Below, one piece after another: positions 35,642 through 44,322 of a stretch of DNA of 64,000 nt. Where the stretch lies: contig UQIT01000001.1 in the NCBI GenBank assembly GCA_900541175.1, positions 1-64,000 of the forward strand, read 5' to 3'. The DNA comes from an uncultured Collinsella sp. GTDB lineage: Bacteria; Actinomycetota; Coriobacteriia; Coriobacteriales; Coriobacteriaceae. A program made the translations under genes and the position numbers. The notes beneath the pieces were generated by a model that saw nothing but the letters and a program-made list of their open reading frames with translations, was not told the origin of the DNA and searched no databases. The number at the start of each line of letters is the position of its first letter. Within the stretch, counting starts at the first letter, position 1.

Positions 35642-36490
35642 ATGAGCAAAGCTGATCAACAGTTTGTAACCATGTGCCGCGATATCTTGGACCATGGCAC
35701 CACCACCGAGGGCCAAAAGGTCCGCCCGGTGTGGGAGGACGGCACCCCTGCCTATACCATTAAAAACTTTGGTGTCACGGCGCGCTATGATCTGCGCGAG
35801 GAGTTCCCCGCGCTCACCCTGCGTCGTACGGCGCTTAAGTCTGCCATGGACGAGATTCTGTGGATCTATCAAAAGAAGTCCAATAACGTCCATGACCTCA
35901 ACAGCCATATCTGGGATGAGTGGGCCGATGAGACCGGTTCCATCGGTAAAGCCTACGGCTATCAGATTGGTCAGAAGAGCCATTACGCCGAGGGCGACTT
36001 CGACCAGATTGACCGTGTACTGTACGACCTTAAGCACACGCCGTATAGTCGCCGCATTATGACCAATACGTACGTGTTTAGCGATCTGTCCGAGATGCAC
36101 CTTTATCCATGCGCCTATAGCGTGACCTATAACGTGACGCAGCGTCCTCAGGACGACAAGCCGACGCTCAACATGATTCTCAACCAGCGCAGCCAGGACA
36201 TTTTGGCCGCGAACAACTGGAACGTGTGCCAGTACGCCATTTTGCTGATGATGGTCGCGCAGTCGGTCGATATGATTCCCGGTGAGCTGCTGCACGTGAT
36301 CGCCGACGCCCATATCTATGATCGTCATGTCGATATCGTCCGCGAGCTTATCGAGCGTCCGCAGTTTGCGGCACCCAAGGTAACGCTCAACCCCGATGTG
36401 CATGACTTCTATGCGTTTACGACCGATGACCTGATCGTCGAGGGCTATGAGCACGGCCCGCAGGTCAAGAACATTCCCATTGCGGTGTAG
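35642..36490 (+). CDS. thyA: Thymidylate synthase
   Basis: A 282-aa enzyme that methylates dUMP to dTMP using methylene-tetrahydrofolate. Cys157 in L-Y-P-C-A-Y-S is the nucleophile, with R-S-Q-D-I-L and N-x-C-Q-Y-A as dUMP-contact runs and D-A-H-I-Y-D-R-H near the end. These differ from the E. coli-type L-P-P-C-H and resemble the Bacillus/phi3T-type branch. The ATG at 35642 follows GGAGGGTCA; a much longer upstream frame over the divergent operator region is not credible. folA follows by 9 bp. Confidence 0.93.
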   Translation: MSKADQQFVTMCRDILDHGTTTEGQKVRPVWEDGTPAYTIKNFGVTARYDLREEFPALTLRRTALKSAMDEILWIYQKKSNNVHDLNSHIWDEWADETGSIGKAYGYQIGQKSHYAEGDFDQIDRVLYDLKHTPYSRRIMTNTYVFSDLSEMHLYPCAYSVTYNVTQRPQDDKPTLNMILNQRSQDILAANNWNVCQYAILLMMVAQSVDMIPGELLHVIADAHIYDRHVDIVRELIERPQFAAPKVTLNPDVHDFYAFTTDDLIVEGYEHGPQVKNIPIAV

Positions 36491-36499
36491 GTGGTGCTC

Positions 36500-37018
36500 A
36501 TGACGTGTAAGCTATCTGCTATCGTCGCCGTGTGTGACGATTGGGGCATTGGGTGCGAGGGCGACATGGTGGTGTCCAATCGCGCCGATATGCGCCATTT
36601 TGTGGCCTGCACCAAGGGGTGCCCGGTTATCATGGGACGCAAGACGCTGCTGAGTTTTCCCGGCGGGCGTCCTCTCAAGAACCGCCGCAATATCGTGCTT
36701 ACGCGCGATATGGGCTTTACCCACGAGGGCGTCGACGTGGTGCATAGCGTTGACGAAGCGCTCTCTGCGGTTGCCGATGAGCTCGTTGCCTGGGTGATCG
36801 GTGGCGGCGATGTCTATCGGCAGTTTTTGCCGTACTGCGTGGAGGCCGAGGTCACTCATAACCACTGCGTCCATCCCGTGGACACGTACTTTCCCGACTT
36901 GGACGCCGATCCCGCGTGGGAGATTGCGCAGCGTAGCGGGGTCGCGACGATTGCCGCCGGTGAGGGTGACGAGGGCGTCGATTATGAGTTCGTGACGTAT
37001 CGTCGCATCGAGGCGTAA
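36500..37018 (+). CDS. folA: Dihydrofolate reductase
   Basis: A 172-aa enzyme that regenerates tetrahydrofolate after ThyA. S-A-I-V-A-V-C-D-D-W-G-I-G is the DHFR N-terminus, V-I-M-G-R-K-T binds NADPH, and W-V-I-G-G-G-D-V-Y-R-Q-F is the second cofactor motif. The ATG at 36500 is preferred over the GTG at 36491; both lie just after thyA. Confidence 0.94.
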   Translation: MTCKLSAIVAVCDDWGIGCEGDMVVSNRADMRHFVACTKGCPVIMGRKTLLSFPGGRPLKNRRNIVLTRDMGFTHEGVDVVHSVDEALSAVADELVAWVIGGGDVYRQFLPYCVEAEVTHNHCVHPVDTYFPDLDADPAWEIAQRSGVATIAAGEGDEGVDYEFVTYRRIEA

Positions 37019-37127
37019 ATCGTCTGGCGTGAACGGTATCATCGGGTTGATTGAATGCATGGGGCGGCGCTTAGCGTCGCCTCGTTTGGTATAGATGTGC
37101 TGTAAAGAAGGGTGCGGGCTGGCTGCT

Positions 37128-38042
37128 ATGACTGATGCCGTTGAGGTTCTGCGAATTGATTCGCTCGAGGACGAGCGGCTCGATGCCTACGTGCGACTGA
37201 CCGAGCGTGAGCTTCGCTGCGTGCTGGAGCCGCAAAAGGGCATCTTTATTGCGGAGAGCGCCAAGGTCATCGAGCGTGCCGTGCGCGCCGGATATGAGCC
37301 GGTGAGCTTTCTTCTGGGCGAGCGCTGGCTCGACCAGATGATGCCGCTGTTTGACCAGCTTGTCGTGCGCGAGGGAGCGGGTCCGGTTCCCGTGTTCGTG
37401 GCCTCCATGGAGCTCATGGAGCAGTTGACGGGCTTTAACGTGACGCGCGGCGCGCTGGCGGCGTTCCGTCGCCCGCGTCAGATTCCGGTTGATGAGTTCT
37501 TGGGCGGCGTCGTCGAGGCGGCGGGGGATCGTCCGGTGCGCGTGTGCGTGCTTGAGGGTATTGTCGATCACACCAATGTTGGCGCGATTTTCCGCTCGGC
37601 TGCCGCATTGAACGTTGACGGTATTTTGGTCAGCCCGACGTGCTGCGACCCGCTGTACCGTCGCTCGGCCCGCGTGAGCATGGGCACCGTGTTTCAGGTG
37701 CCGTGGACGCGCATTGGCAGCGAGGCTCGTGTGTGGCCGCATGATGGCCTGAGCGCGTTGCACGATGCCGGTTTTTCGTGTGCCGCTATGGCGTTGACGG
37801 ACGATTCCGTATCGCTGGACGATCCCGTGCTGCAGGAGATTGACCGCTTGGCAATCTTTATGGGTACCGAGGGTGCCGGCTTGGGCGCCAAGACCATTGC
37901 CGGCTGTGACCACGCGGTGCGCATTCCGATGGCGCACGGGGTCGATTCGCTTAACGTGGCCGCGGCGAGCGCCGTCGCCTTTTGGCAGCTGTGCCCGCAC
38001 GTGAGCAATGAGTATCACTACCAGCCGGGTTTGTATCACTAG
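37128..38042 (+). CDS. TrmH/SpoU family RNA 2'-O-methyltransferase
   Basis: A 304-aa SPOUT enzyme. The three knot motifs are visible: D-H-T-N-V-G-A-I-F-R-S-A-A-A-L, I-F-M-G-T-E-G-A-G-L-G and I-P-M-A-H-G-V-D-S-L-N-V-A-A-A. The N-terminal half resembles the substrate-binding domain of rRNA and tRNA Gm enzymes, but the exact target is not apparent. I start it at ATG 37128; an in-frame ATG at 37095 would add 11 residues beginning C-C-K-E-G-C. Confidence 0.88.
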   Translation: MTDAVEVLRIDSLEDERLDAYVRLTERELRCVLEPQKGIFIAESAKVIERAVRAGYEPVSFLLGERWLDQMMPLFDQLVVREGAGPVPVFVASMELMEQLTGFNVTRGALAAFRRPRQIPVDEFLGGVVEAAGDRPVRVCVLEGIVDHTNVGAIFRSAAALNVDGILVSPTCCDPLYRRSARVSMGTVFQVPWTRIGSEARVWPHDGLSALHDAGFSCAAMALTDDSVSLDDPVLQEIDRLAIFMGTEGAGLGAKTIAGCDHAVRIPMAHGVDSLNVAAASAVAFWQLCPHVSNEYHYQPGLYH

Positions 38043-38166
38043 GCAGTTTTCCGCACCGCGCTCTAATTCGGGGTGTTTCGGTCGCCGCCAGTCGGTGCTA
38101 AGCTAGTATTGGCTTTGGTCTTAAATTGCCGTTATGTTGTTTGACGTATGCTGGCGGGGAGGGCGT

Positions 38167-39516
38167 GTGGCTAAGAAATCTACGGCTATCGATGTAACGC
38201 AGGGTGTCATTTGGCAACAGCTGCTGTCGCTGTGCGTTCCCATCTTTTTTAGTTCGTTTTTTCAGCAGGCCTACACGCTTATCGGTACGTATATCGTTGG
38301 CCAGTTTGGCGGCAAGCTCGCGCTGGGTGGCATTCAAGCCACGATGGTGCTCACCGAGCTCTGCATTGGCTTTTGCGTTGGCGTCGGCGCCGGCTGCGCG
38401 GTCATTACCGGTCAGTATTTTGGCCAGCACGATGATGAGCGACTGAGTCGTTCGGTCCATACAGCCATGACGCTCGCGCTGGTGGGCGGTATCGCTTTCT
38501 CGATTCTTGGCATAGTGTTCGTTGAGCCCATGCTGGTGCTTATGAACACGCCGCATGAACTATTGGCCGAGGGTGTGGCCTATGCTCGCTGTTATTTTGC
38601 CGCGATGGTTGCGGCGCTGCTGCTGAATATGGGAACCGCACTGCTGCGTGCCGTGGGCGACACGCGCGGTCCCGCCGTGATCATTGCCTCTGGCTGCCTT
38701 GTTAACGTGGTGCTGGATATCATCTTTGTCGCTGTGTTGCATATGGAGGCGCTGGGCTGCGGCATCGCAGTGGCGCTGACCATTTGCTCCAATGCAACGA
38801 TGATCGTGTTGCGCATGATGCGCGCTCCGGGTGCATGGCGTCTTTCGCTGTCTAAGCTCGGTATCGATCGCGGTATTTGCAAGAGTATGATCTCGTGTGG
38901 TCTGCCACTCGGTTTTCAATCGGCTGCCTATTCGATCTCGAACGTGCTGATCCAGGTGTCGGTTAATTCGTTTGGCGCCGATGTCACGACTGCTTGGGGT
39001 CTATCTGGGCGCCTGGATGGCATTATCTGGATGGTGACCGAGGCGCTCGGCGTATCGATCACTACGTTCTCGGCGCAGAACTTTGGCGCGCGCAACTACG
39101 AGCGCATGCGCAAGGGCTACCATACGTCGCTCGTGCTGTCGTTTATGCTCATTGGTGGCCTGTCTGCCGTGCTGCTGGTGTTCTCGGGTCCGTTGTCGCG
39201 TCTGTTTGTCGACGATGCTTCGATTTCGGCGTACACCACGACCATCCTCCATTTCATTGCGCCGTTCTATGCGATTTTCTCGATTATCGAGAACGCCTCG
39301 GGTTCCATCCGCGGCGCCGGCGTGAGTCTGCAGCCTATGATGCTCACCATCTTTGGCACCGTCGTACTCAGAGTGATTTGGGTGTTTGCGATCATGCCCT
39401 TCGATCCGTCGCTCGAGCATCTACTGCTGGTCTACCCCGTAACCTGGCTCATCACGGCCACGCTGTTCACCATCTACCACCACAGCGGCAACTGGCTAGG
39501 TCGCGCCACCGCCTAG
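38167..39516 (+). CDS. MATE family multidrug/toxin exporter
   Basis: A 449-aa, 12-helix membrane protein. Two halves of six helices, the N-terminal Q-G-V-I-W-Q-Q-L-L-S-L-C-V-P-I-F-F and Q-Q-A-Y-T-L-I-G-T-Y-I-V-G, and G-N-x-L-like G-A-D-V-T-T-A-W-G match the NorM/DinF-type antiporters that export drugs using Na+ or H+. GTG 38167 is preferred because GGGGAGGG lies 3-8 nt upstream; an ATG at 38134 has no site. Substrate unknown. Confidence 0.9.
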   Translation: MAKKSTAIDVTQGVIWQQLLSLCVPIFFSSFFQQAYTLIGTYIVGQFGGKLALGGIQATMVLTELCIGFCVGVGAGCAVITGQYFGQHDDERLSRSVHTAMTLALVGGIAFSILGIVFVEPMLVLMNTPHELLAEGVAYARCYFAAMVAALLLNMGTALLRAVGDTRGPAVIIASGCLVNVVLDIIFVAVLHMEALGCGIAVALTICSNATMIVLRMMRAPGAWRLSLSKLGIDRGICKSMISCGLPLGFQSAAYSISNVLIQVSVNSFGADVTTAWGLSGRLDGIIWMVTEALGVSITTFSAQNFGARNYERMRKGYHTSLVLSFMLIGGLSAVLLVFSGPLSRLFVDDASISAYTTTILHFIAPFYAIFSIIENASGSIRGAGVSLQPMMLTIFGTVVLRVIWVFAIMPFDPSLEHLLLVYPVTWLITATLFTIYHHSGNWLGRATA

Positions 39517-39539
39517 CTCATCCGTCGGATACCCCTGAT

Positions 39540-39608
39540 AAGTTGCGGTGAAATAGTTCCTGAAAAGCCCTTGCGGACCGTCAAACAAGTACTATTCCAC
39601 CGCAACTT
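39540..39608. repeat. Imperfect 18-bp inverted repeat (AAGTTGCGGTGRAATAGT)
   Basis: The arms 39540-39557 and 39591-39608 differ at one position and are separated by 33 nt. It lies between convergent genes (MATE exporter and cobO). I recall similar sequences in other Collinsella genomes, but this was not checked. Confidence 0.6.
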
Positions 39609-39645
39609 CCTTATGAGCTGTAGGTGTTGGCGGAAAACGAATCAA

Positions 39646-40131
39646 TTAGTATTCGATGCCTTGGCGGGCTAGGAGGCCTTCGTCGAAGTAGTGTTTGATG
39701 GGACGCATTTCGGTGACTAAGTCCGCGAGGTCGGCCAACGGCAGCAGCCCGCGGCCGGTGAGCACGAGTTCCGTGGTGGCGGGCTTTATCGCGATCAGCG
39801 CTTCGACATCCTCGCGTGTCACGAAGCCGCGGCGCATAGCCTCGCCGAGTTCGTCCAAAATCAGAACGTCGACCTGTGATATCTGCTCGTGTGCTAGCTC
39901 CAGAATCTGTGCCGCGCAGGCCTCGGGCGTGTCGCGGTCGGCTTGTACGATGCGCAGACCCAAACGGGGCGCCGCATCATGCTCGGCGCAGTGCAGTTTC
40001 TTGGCAGACTGCAGCCTAAGAACGTTAAGTCCATAGCCCGTGGCGCGCAGCGCGAGCCCCAGCGCAGCCGTCGTCTTGCCCTTGCCGTCGCCTGTATAGA
40101 TTTGAACCTTGCCGACCTACAGTGATGCCAT
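39646..40131 (-). pseudogene. cobO: Cob(I)yrinic acid a,c-diamide adenosyltransferase, nonsense codon at position 5
   Basis: The ATG at 40131 follows AAAGGA, but its fifth codon is TAG (40119-40117). Beyond it the frame is intact: V-Q-I-Y-T-G-D-G-K-G-K-T-T-A-A-L-G-L-A-L-R-A (P-loop), D-V-L-I-L-D-E-L-G-E, L-V-L-T-G-R-G and V-T-E-M-R-P-I-K-H-Y-F-D-E-G, matching CobO/BtuR, which adenosylates corrinoids. No ATG, GTG or TTG occurs between the TAG and the P-loop. A single C-to-T change (CAG to TAG) explains it. Any product from the TTG at 39963 would lack the P-loop. It may be a real null allele or a base error. Confidence 0.75.
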
Positions 40132-40223
40132 CTCTGTCCTTTCGTGCCCGGCGTCGGTTTATCGTCGCTCGGGTTGGGTATTCTAGAAACCATTATCAAC
40201 CCCAGTAGATGGAGTTCAAGCAG

Positions 40224-42116
40224 ATGGAGATGGATGACAACAAGCGTAGACGGAATATGATCCTCTACGTGCTCATCGCCTTCGTCGTCTACCTCGTGCT
40301 CTCGACCGTTCTGTTCCCCAACATCGGTCACACGCAGCAGATTACGAAGACCGACTACTCGACGTTTGTCAAAGCGCTCGATAAGAAGAGCGTCGACAAG
40401 GTCGAGTACAACACGGACGATTACACCATTTATTACACCAAGAAGGGCGAGGACGAGAACATCGCCTATAAGACGACCGGTGTGCCGAATGATGCGGGCT
40501 TTACCGATCGCGTGCTTGAGTCTGGCGCTTCGCTGGAGTCGGTCGTTCCCGATAAAAACTCGGGTTTGATGACCTACTACCTGCTCACTCTCATTCTTCC
40601 CATGGCGATTTTCTTCCTCATCGGTTGGTGGCTTAACCGCCGCATGAAGAAGGCTATGGGCGATGACGGCCCGTCGATGAACTTTGGTGGCGGCGGTTTT
40701 GGCGGCGGCGGACTGGGTAAGTCCGGCGCGCGCGTGATCGCCTCCAAGGACGTGGGCGTGACCTTTAAGGACGTCGCCGGCCAGGAAGAGGCCAAGGAGT
40801 CTCTCAAGGAGGTCGTCGACTTTCTGGAGAAGCCGCAGCGCTACGAGGAGATCGGCGCCAAGCTGCCGCGCGGTGCTCTCCTTGTTGGCCCTCCGGGTAC
40901 CGGTAAGACCCTGCTTGCCAAGGCTGTTGCCGGCGAGGCCGGTGTTCCGTTCTTTAGCATTTCGGGCTCTGAGTTCGTTGAGATGTTTGTTGGTCGCGGC
41001 GCTGCAAAGGTTCGTGACCTGTTTAAGCAGGCCAAGGAAAAGGCCCCGTGTATCGTCTTTATCGATGAGATCGATACCATCGGTAAGAAGCGCGATGGCG
41101 GCGGCTTTAGCGGCAACGACGAGCGCGAGCAGACGCTCAATCAGTTGCTGACCGAGATGGATGGCTTCGATAACCACAAGGGTATCGTTGTCCTTGCCGC
41201 AACCAACCGCCCCGACAGTCTCGATCCCGCTCTACTGCGCCCCGGTCGTTTTGACCGCCGCATCCCCGTCGAGTTGCCCGATCTGACCGGCCGTAAGAAC
41301 ATCCTCGAGCTCCACGCCAAGAGTGTGAAGACCGAGCCGCCGATCGATCTGACCGCGATTGCCCGTGCCACGCCCGGTGCCTCGGGCGCCGACCTGGCCA
41401 ATATCATCAACGAGGGCGCCCTGCGCGCCGTTCGCGAAGGTCGCAAGCGTGCAACCCAGGACGACTTCGAGGAGTCGGTGGAGGTCGTTATTGCCGGTCA
41501 ACAGCGTAAGTCCACGGTGCTTTCCGACCACGAGAAGCAGGTCGTTTCCTACCATGAGATCGGCCATGCCATTGTTGCCGCTCGCCAGAAGGGCTCTGCG
41601 CCTGTCACGAAGATCACCATCGTGCCACGCACGAGCGGTGCTCTGGGCTACACCATGCAGGTCGAGGAGGATGAGCGCTTCCTGACCACACGCCAGGAGG
41701 TCCTGGACAAGCTCGCCGTCTACTGCGGTGGCCGTGCGGCCGAGGAGCTCATCTTTGGTGAGATGACGACTGGCGCCGCCAACGATATCGAGCAGGCCAC
41801 CAAGCTCGCCCGCAACATGGTGACGCGCTTTGGTATGTCCGACGAGTTTGGCATGATGGCGCTCGGTACCGTCCAGAATGCGTACCTCAACCAGGATACG
41901 TCGCTCACCTGCGCCCCCGGTACGGCCGAGCGCGTGGACGCGATTGTCGCCAAGCTGATCGAGGATGCGCACGACCGCGCCCTGCAGATCCTGAAGGAGA
42001 ACAAGTTCAAGCTCCACGAGCTGGCTCGTTATCTGTACAAGAAGGAGACGATCACGGGCGAGGAGTTCATGAATCTCCTCACGCGCGAGAATCCGCTGAT
42101 GCCCAAGCAACAGTAA
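40224..42116 (+). CDS. ftsH: ATP-dependent zinc metalloprotease FtsH
   Basis: A 630-aa membrane protease degrading misfolded membrane and regulatory proteins. Two membrane helices (near 12-30 and 125-142) flank a periplasmic domain, then a Gly-rich segment and the AAA+ domain with G-P-P-G-T-G-K-T (222-229), D-E-I-D and the second region of homology. The zinc site is H-E-I-G-H (444-448). I choose ATG 40224, preceded by GGAG; ATG 40209 would add five residues without a good site. Confidence 0.95.
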   Translation: MEMDDNKRRRNMILYVLIAFVVYLVLSTVLFPNIGHTQQITKTDYSTFVKALDKKSVDKVEYNTDDYTIYYTKKGEDENIAYKTTGVPNDAGFTDRVLESGASLESVVPDKNSGLMTYYLLTLILPMAIFFLIGWWLNRRMKKAMGDDGPSMNFGGGGFGGGGLGKSGARVIASKDVGVTFKDVAGQEEAKESLKEVVDFLEKPQRYEEIGAKLPRGALLVGPPGTGKTLLAKAVAGEAGVPFFSISGSEFVEMFVGRGAAKVRDLFKQAKEKAPCIVFIDEIDTIGKKRDGGGFSGNDEREQTLNQLLTEMDGFDNHKGIVVLAATNRPDSLDPALLRPGRFDRRIPVELPDLTGRKNILELHAKSVKTEPPIDLTAIARATPGASGADLANIINEGALRAVREGRKRATQDDFEESVEVVIAGQQRKSTVLSDHEKQVVSYHEIGHAIVAARQKGSAPVTKITIVPRTSGALGYTMQVEEDERFLTTRQEVLDKLAVYCGGRAAEELIFGEMTTGAANDIEQATKLARNMVTRFGMSDEFGMMALGTVQNAYLNQDTSLTCAPGTAERVDAIVAKLIEDAHDRALQILKENKFKLHELARYLYKKETITGEEFMNLLTRENPLMPKQQ

Positions 42117-42143
42117 AGCCGCGGTCGAGCCAGTAAACGTCGA

Positions 42144-42181
42144 CGCCCCATTTGAGCAGCTTTCTCAAATGGGGCGTTTTG
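42144..42181 (+). terminator. ftsH terminator
   Basis: A 13-bp stem (CGCCCCATTTGAG with CTCAAATGGGGCG) followed by four T, about 30 bp after ftsH. Confidence 0.85.
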
Positions 42182-42197
42182 CTTGAGAGGGATGGAA

Positions 42198-42689
42198 ATG
42201 AAGATCGTGGTGAGCGCCTGCTTGATGGGCGAGAGCTGCAAGTATAACGGGCTTGACAACTATCATCGCGAGTTGGTCGAGGCCTGCGAGCGTACAGGGA
42301 CTGAGGTCCTCTTGGTGTGCCCTGAGGTCTTTGGCGGCCTGCCCACGCCGCGCAGGCCGTCCGAGATTGTGAACGGCGAGGTCCGTACCTGCGAGGGTAC
42401 CTCGGTCGATCGCGAGTTTCGCCTGGGCGCTCAACGTGCGCTCGACATGTGCGAGCAGGCGGGCGGGTCGGAAGAGATCGCCGCGTGCATCCTGCAGGAC
42501 CGTAGTCCCTCGTGCGGCGCGGGCCGCGTCTACGACGGCACCTTTAGCGGTACGCTCACCGCGGGCAACGGCGTCTTCGTCGACATGCTCTTGCGCCACG
42601 GCTACCGTGTGATCCCGGCAAGCGAGTTCGACCCCAGCATGTTGGAACATTGTCCACAGCACTCGAACCGAACACTTCCTCACGGGTGA
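42198..42689 (+). CDS. DUF523 family protein with an altered C-terminus
   Basis: A 163-aa protein of the DUF523 family (YbbK-like). V-V-S-A-C-L-M-G-E-S-C-K-Y-N-G, V-C-P-E-V-F-G-G-L-P-T-P-R and D-R-S-P-S-C-G-A-G-R carry its conserved cysteines. Function is unknown. The ATG at 42198 follows GAGAGGGATGGA. The last 15 residues or so (after S-E-F-D-P-S-M-L) overlap sequence that, on the other strand, resembles a recombinase tail, so the native 3' end was probably lost to an insertion. Confidence 0.75.
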   Translation: MKIVVSACLMGESCKYNGLDNYHRELVEACERTGTEVLLVCPEVFGGLPTPRRPSEIVNGEVRTCEGTSVDREFRLGAQRALDMCEQAGGSEEIAACILQDRSPSCGAGRVYDGTFSGTLTAGNGVFVDMLLRHGYRVIPASEFDPSMLEHCPQHSNRTLPHG

Positions 42690-42795
42690 CCGTTTTGGCA
42701 TCATCCGTGAAGTTGATATTGAGTTCGACCCGGTCATCAAAGACGTAGACCGAGTTGACAGGCGCCGTACCCAGGCAGTCCCTCCCCGCAGCCCT
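42640..42795 (-). pseudogene. Remnant: C-terminal tail of a serine recombinase (tentative)
   Basis: On the minus strand the frame reads A-P-V-N-S-V-Y-V-F-D-D-R-V-E-L-N-I-N-F-T then D-D-A-K-T-V, which recalls the end of large serine recombinases (V-x-V-Y-D-D-x-V-x-x-x-F-N). No catalytic domain is present and there is no start. It lies directly against the damaged end of the DUF523 gene, as expected for the integrase end of an integrative element. The identification is from memory only. Confidence 0.45.
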
Positions 42796-42839
42796 CGCGC
42801 AGGAACGCGTACACGGCCCTCCCGTCTCTTGCGCCCCTC

Positions 42840-43096
42840 CCGGAGCTGTTCACATCAGTGTAGCCAATCCAGTCCGCCAAGGGCTGCAGCCCGGACAACG
42901 CGGCGATGGAGGGCTTCTTCGGCCTGCTCAAGAAGGAGTTCTGGCACGGCAGGGACTGGTCGGAATGGACCCCGCCCGCTTCATCGAGGAGCTCGGGGGG
43001 GCTGGATCGGCCGATACAATACGGAGAGGCGCAGCGATGCGCTCGGTGGCCGCACGCCGGCCGAGTTCCGCTCCGCGCTGGGAAGGGCCGCGTAAC
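42840..43096 (+). pseudogene. IS3-family transposase remnant (integrase-core C-terminus)
   Basis: Reading across frames gives G-C-S-P-D-N-A-A-M-E-G-F-F-G-L-L-K-K-E-F, then W-S-E-W-T-P, then W-I-G-R-Y-N-T-E-R-R and R-T-P-A-E-F-R, the D-D-E transposase C-terminus of IS3/IS150-type elements. At least two frameshifts and an upstream stop break it, and the N-terminal half is missing. It is a dead fragment next to the recombinase tail. Confidence 0.75.
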
Positions 43097-43176
43097 GGTC
43101 CAAGAAATCGTCCGCAGTCTCCATTCTTGCCCCTTTGGGACGGCTTCTTGTTGGGGCGTGCCTGCCCCGGACCCTG
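43097..43176. mobile_element. Probable end of the IS3 remnant
   Basis: The stretch beginning GGTCCAAGAAATCGTCCGC resembles IS3-group end sequences. No matching opposite end or target duplication is visible, so the boundary is uncertain. Confidence 0.35.
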
Positions 43177-43812
43177 CTAGGAACGAGTGCAGCAAACTGG
43201 AATTTTAAATTGGTCTTTGCAAATAACCTTTGAACCTTCACCATCAATTACAATTCCCTGACGATTGTTAATTGGGCATAGATTCAAATCCGAAAACTCA
43301 GTTATTATTTTCTCGGTAACTTTCTTAAATGGTGCTGTAAGAAAATGCGGAAGAACATAGAAATCAATCAAATTAAGCCCTGCATCATCTTCTTGTGAGT
43401 AGTCCTCCGGCTTTTCATCCATTTGCTCGATATATTGGATGCTTGGAGCGCATACAATCGCACCTGCCGATTCACCAATCATCAGTTTTCCCTTTGCCAA
43501 TTCTTTCTTCAACAGCTCATCCGTTCCCGTTTTACGGAGCTGGTCTATAAGGAAAAAAGAATTTCCGCCGGTAAAATAGATCACATCCGCATCTTCAAAA
43601 AGAGACTGTATCGTTGAATAAGCCTCCGTTGAAATATCAATTTCAGTTACGATTGCTCCCAACTTTTTGAATAATTTTCGAGCCGAGCCGACATAACCGG
43701 TGTAGCCTTCACGCAGCGAAGCTGTTGGAATAAATGCGACTTTTTTATTTTCAATTTCTTCCTTTATCAGGCTTCCTACACTTGAAAAGTGCGAACATAG
43801 AAACAGTTTCAT
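43177..43812 (-). CDS. Peptidase E-like S51 dipeptidase (low-GC, foreign)
   Basis: A 211-aa protein of the S51 family (alpha-aspartyl dipeptidase/PepE). Ser115 in G-E-S-A-G-A is the expected nucleophile, preceded by I-Y-F-T-G-G-N-S. The ATG at 43812 follows AAGGAGAATATTG. Base composition is visibly AT-rich (many AAA, TTT, ATA codons) against the GC-rich neighbours, and codon use is Firmicutes-like, so it was probably acquired. The last few residues (P-V-C-C-T-R-S) run into the IS-derived sequence, so the native end may be altered. It may hydrolyse Asp-X dipeptides. Confidence 0.8.
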   Translation of the reverse strand: MKLFLCSHFSSVGSLIKEEIENKKVAFIPTASLREGYTGYVGSARKLFKKLGAIVTEIDISTEAYSTIQSLFEDADVIYFTGGNSFFLIDQLRKTGTDELLKKELAKGKLMIGESAGAIVCAPSIQYIEQMDEKPEDYSQEDDAGLNLIDFYVLPHFLTAPFKKVTEKIITEFSDLNLCPINNRQGIVIDGEGSKVICKDQFKIPVCCTRS

Positions 43813-44274
43813 CAATATTCTCCTTTATATAAATTCTTATTTGTTGAACTAAGCCGTGTATACCATACTCTCCAATGAAAGAACGCCCTGATATAGCGTA
43901 ATTTGCTGTTTTCCTACGTACGTGCGTACACACTCCACAGGAATTCTAAGGGCCCTGCCCCCTTAGCACACGGACTTTGGAACAAAGACTAGTGTGTTAC
44001 GCCTTGCCAGAGGTGTACAGGCTCCCGGTACGCACGTACGCAGCAATTGCCATCAATGCGCCATATAAGTGGCGATCAAGTTCGCATAAAGCGACCTTGG
44101 TTCCGCAAAACAAAAGGCAGGATACCATCACCACGATGATACCCTGCCTCTGTTCGTTCCTGTTTACCGTTCCGAGTAGTCCTTCCACAGAATTTCCGAT
44201 AAACAAAAAACGTACCCGAACCCTTTCTCGTAAAAGAATCGGGTTCGAGTACGAACTGAATGCTGGAGCAATAA
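43813..44274. other. Non-coding segment of the foreign patch
   Basis: This stretch has mixed composition and no convincing gene. It holds an inverted repeat (next entry) and AT-rich sequence. An open frame on the minus strand (about 44437-43997) overlaps the 3' end of the gldA-like gene in another frame, so I do not call it. It is probably remnant mobile DNA. Confidence 0.45.
43915..44042. repeat. Inverted repeats GTACGCACGTACG around a 98-nt segment
   Basis: TACGTACGTGCGTAC (43915-43929) and GTACGCACGTACGCA (44028-44042) are near-perfect inverted copies. They may be the ends of a mini-element or a residual attachment structure in this foreign patch. Confidence 0.5.
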
Positions 44275-44313
44275 AAAACCACCACAAGGGCACTGCTCCC
44301 TTGTGGTGGTTTT
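44275..44313. terminator. Bidirectional terminator (AAAACCACCACAAGGG palindrome) after the GldA-like gene
   Basis: A perfect 16-bp stem (44275-44290 with 44298-44313), a 7-nt loop and T-runs on both strands. It directly follows the GldA-like gene on the minus strand. A near-identical palindrome follows the glycosyltransferase at 52066. Confidence 0.85.
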
Positions 44314-44322
44314 GGGCTAGGC

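Noticed and set aside
42829..43095. An 88-codon open frame as a gene
   Set aside because: It is one frame of a frameshifted IS3 transposase fragment.
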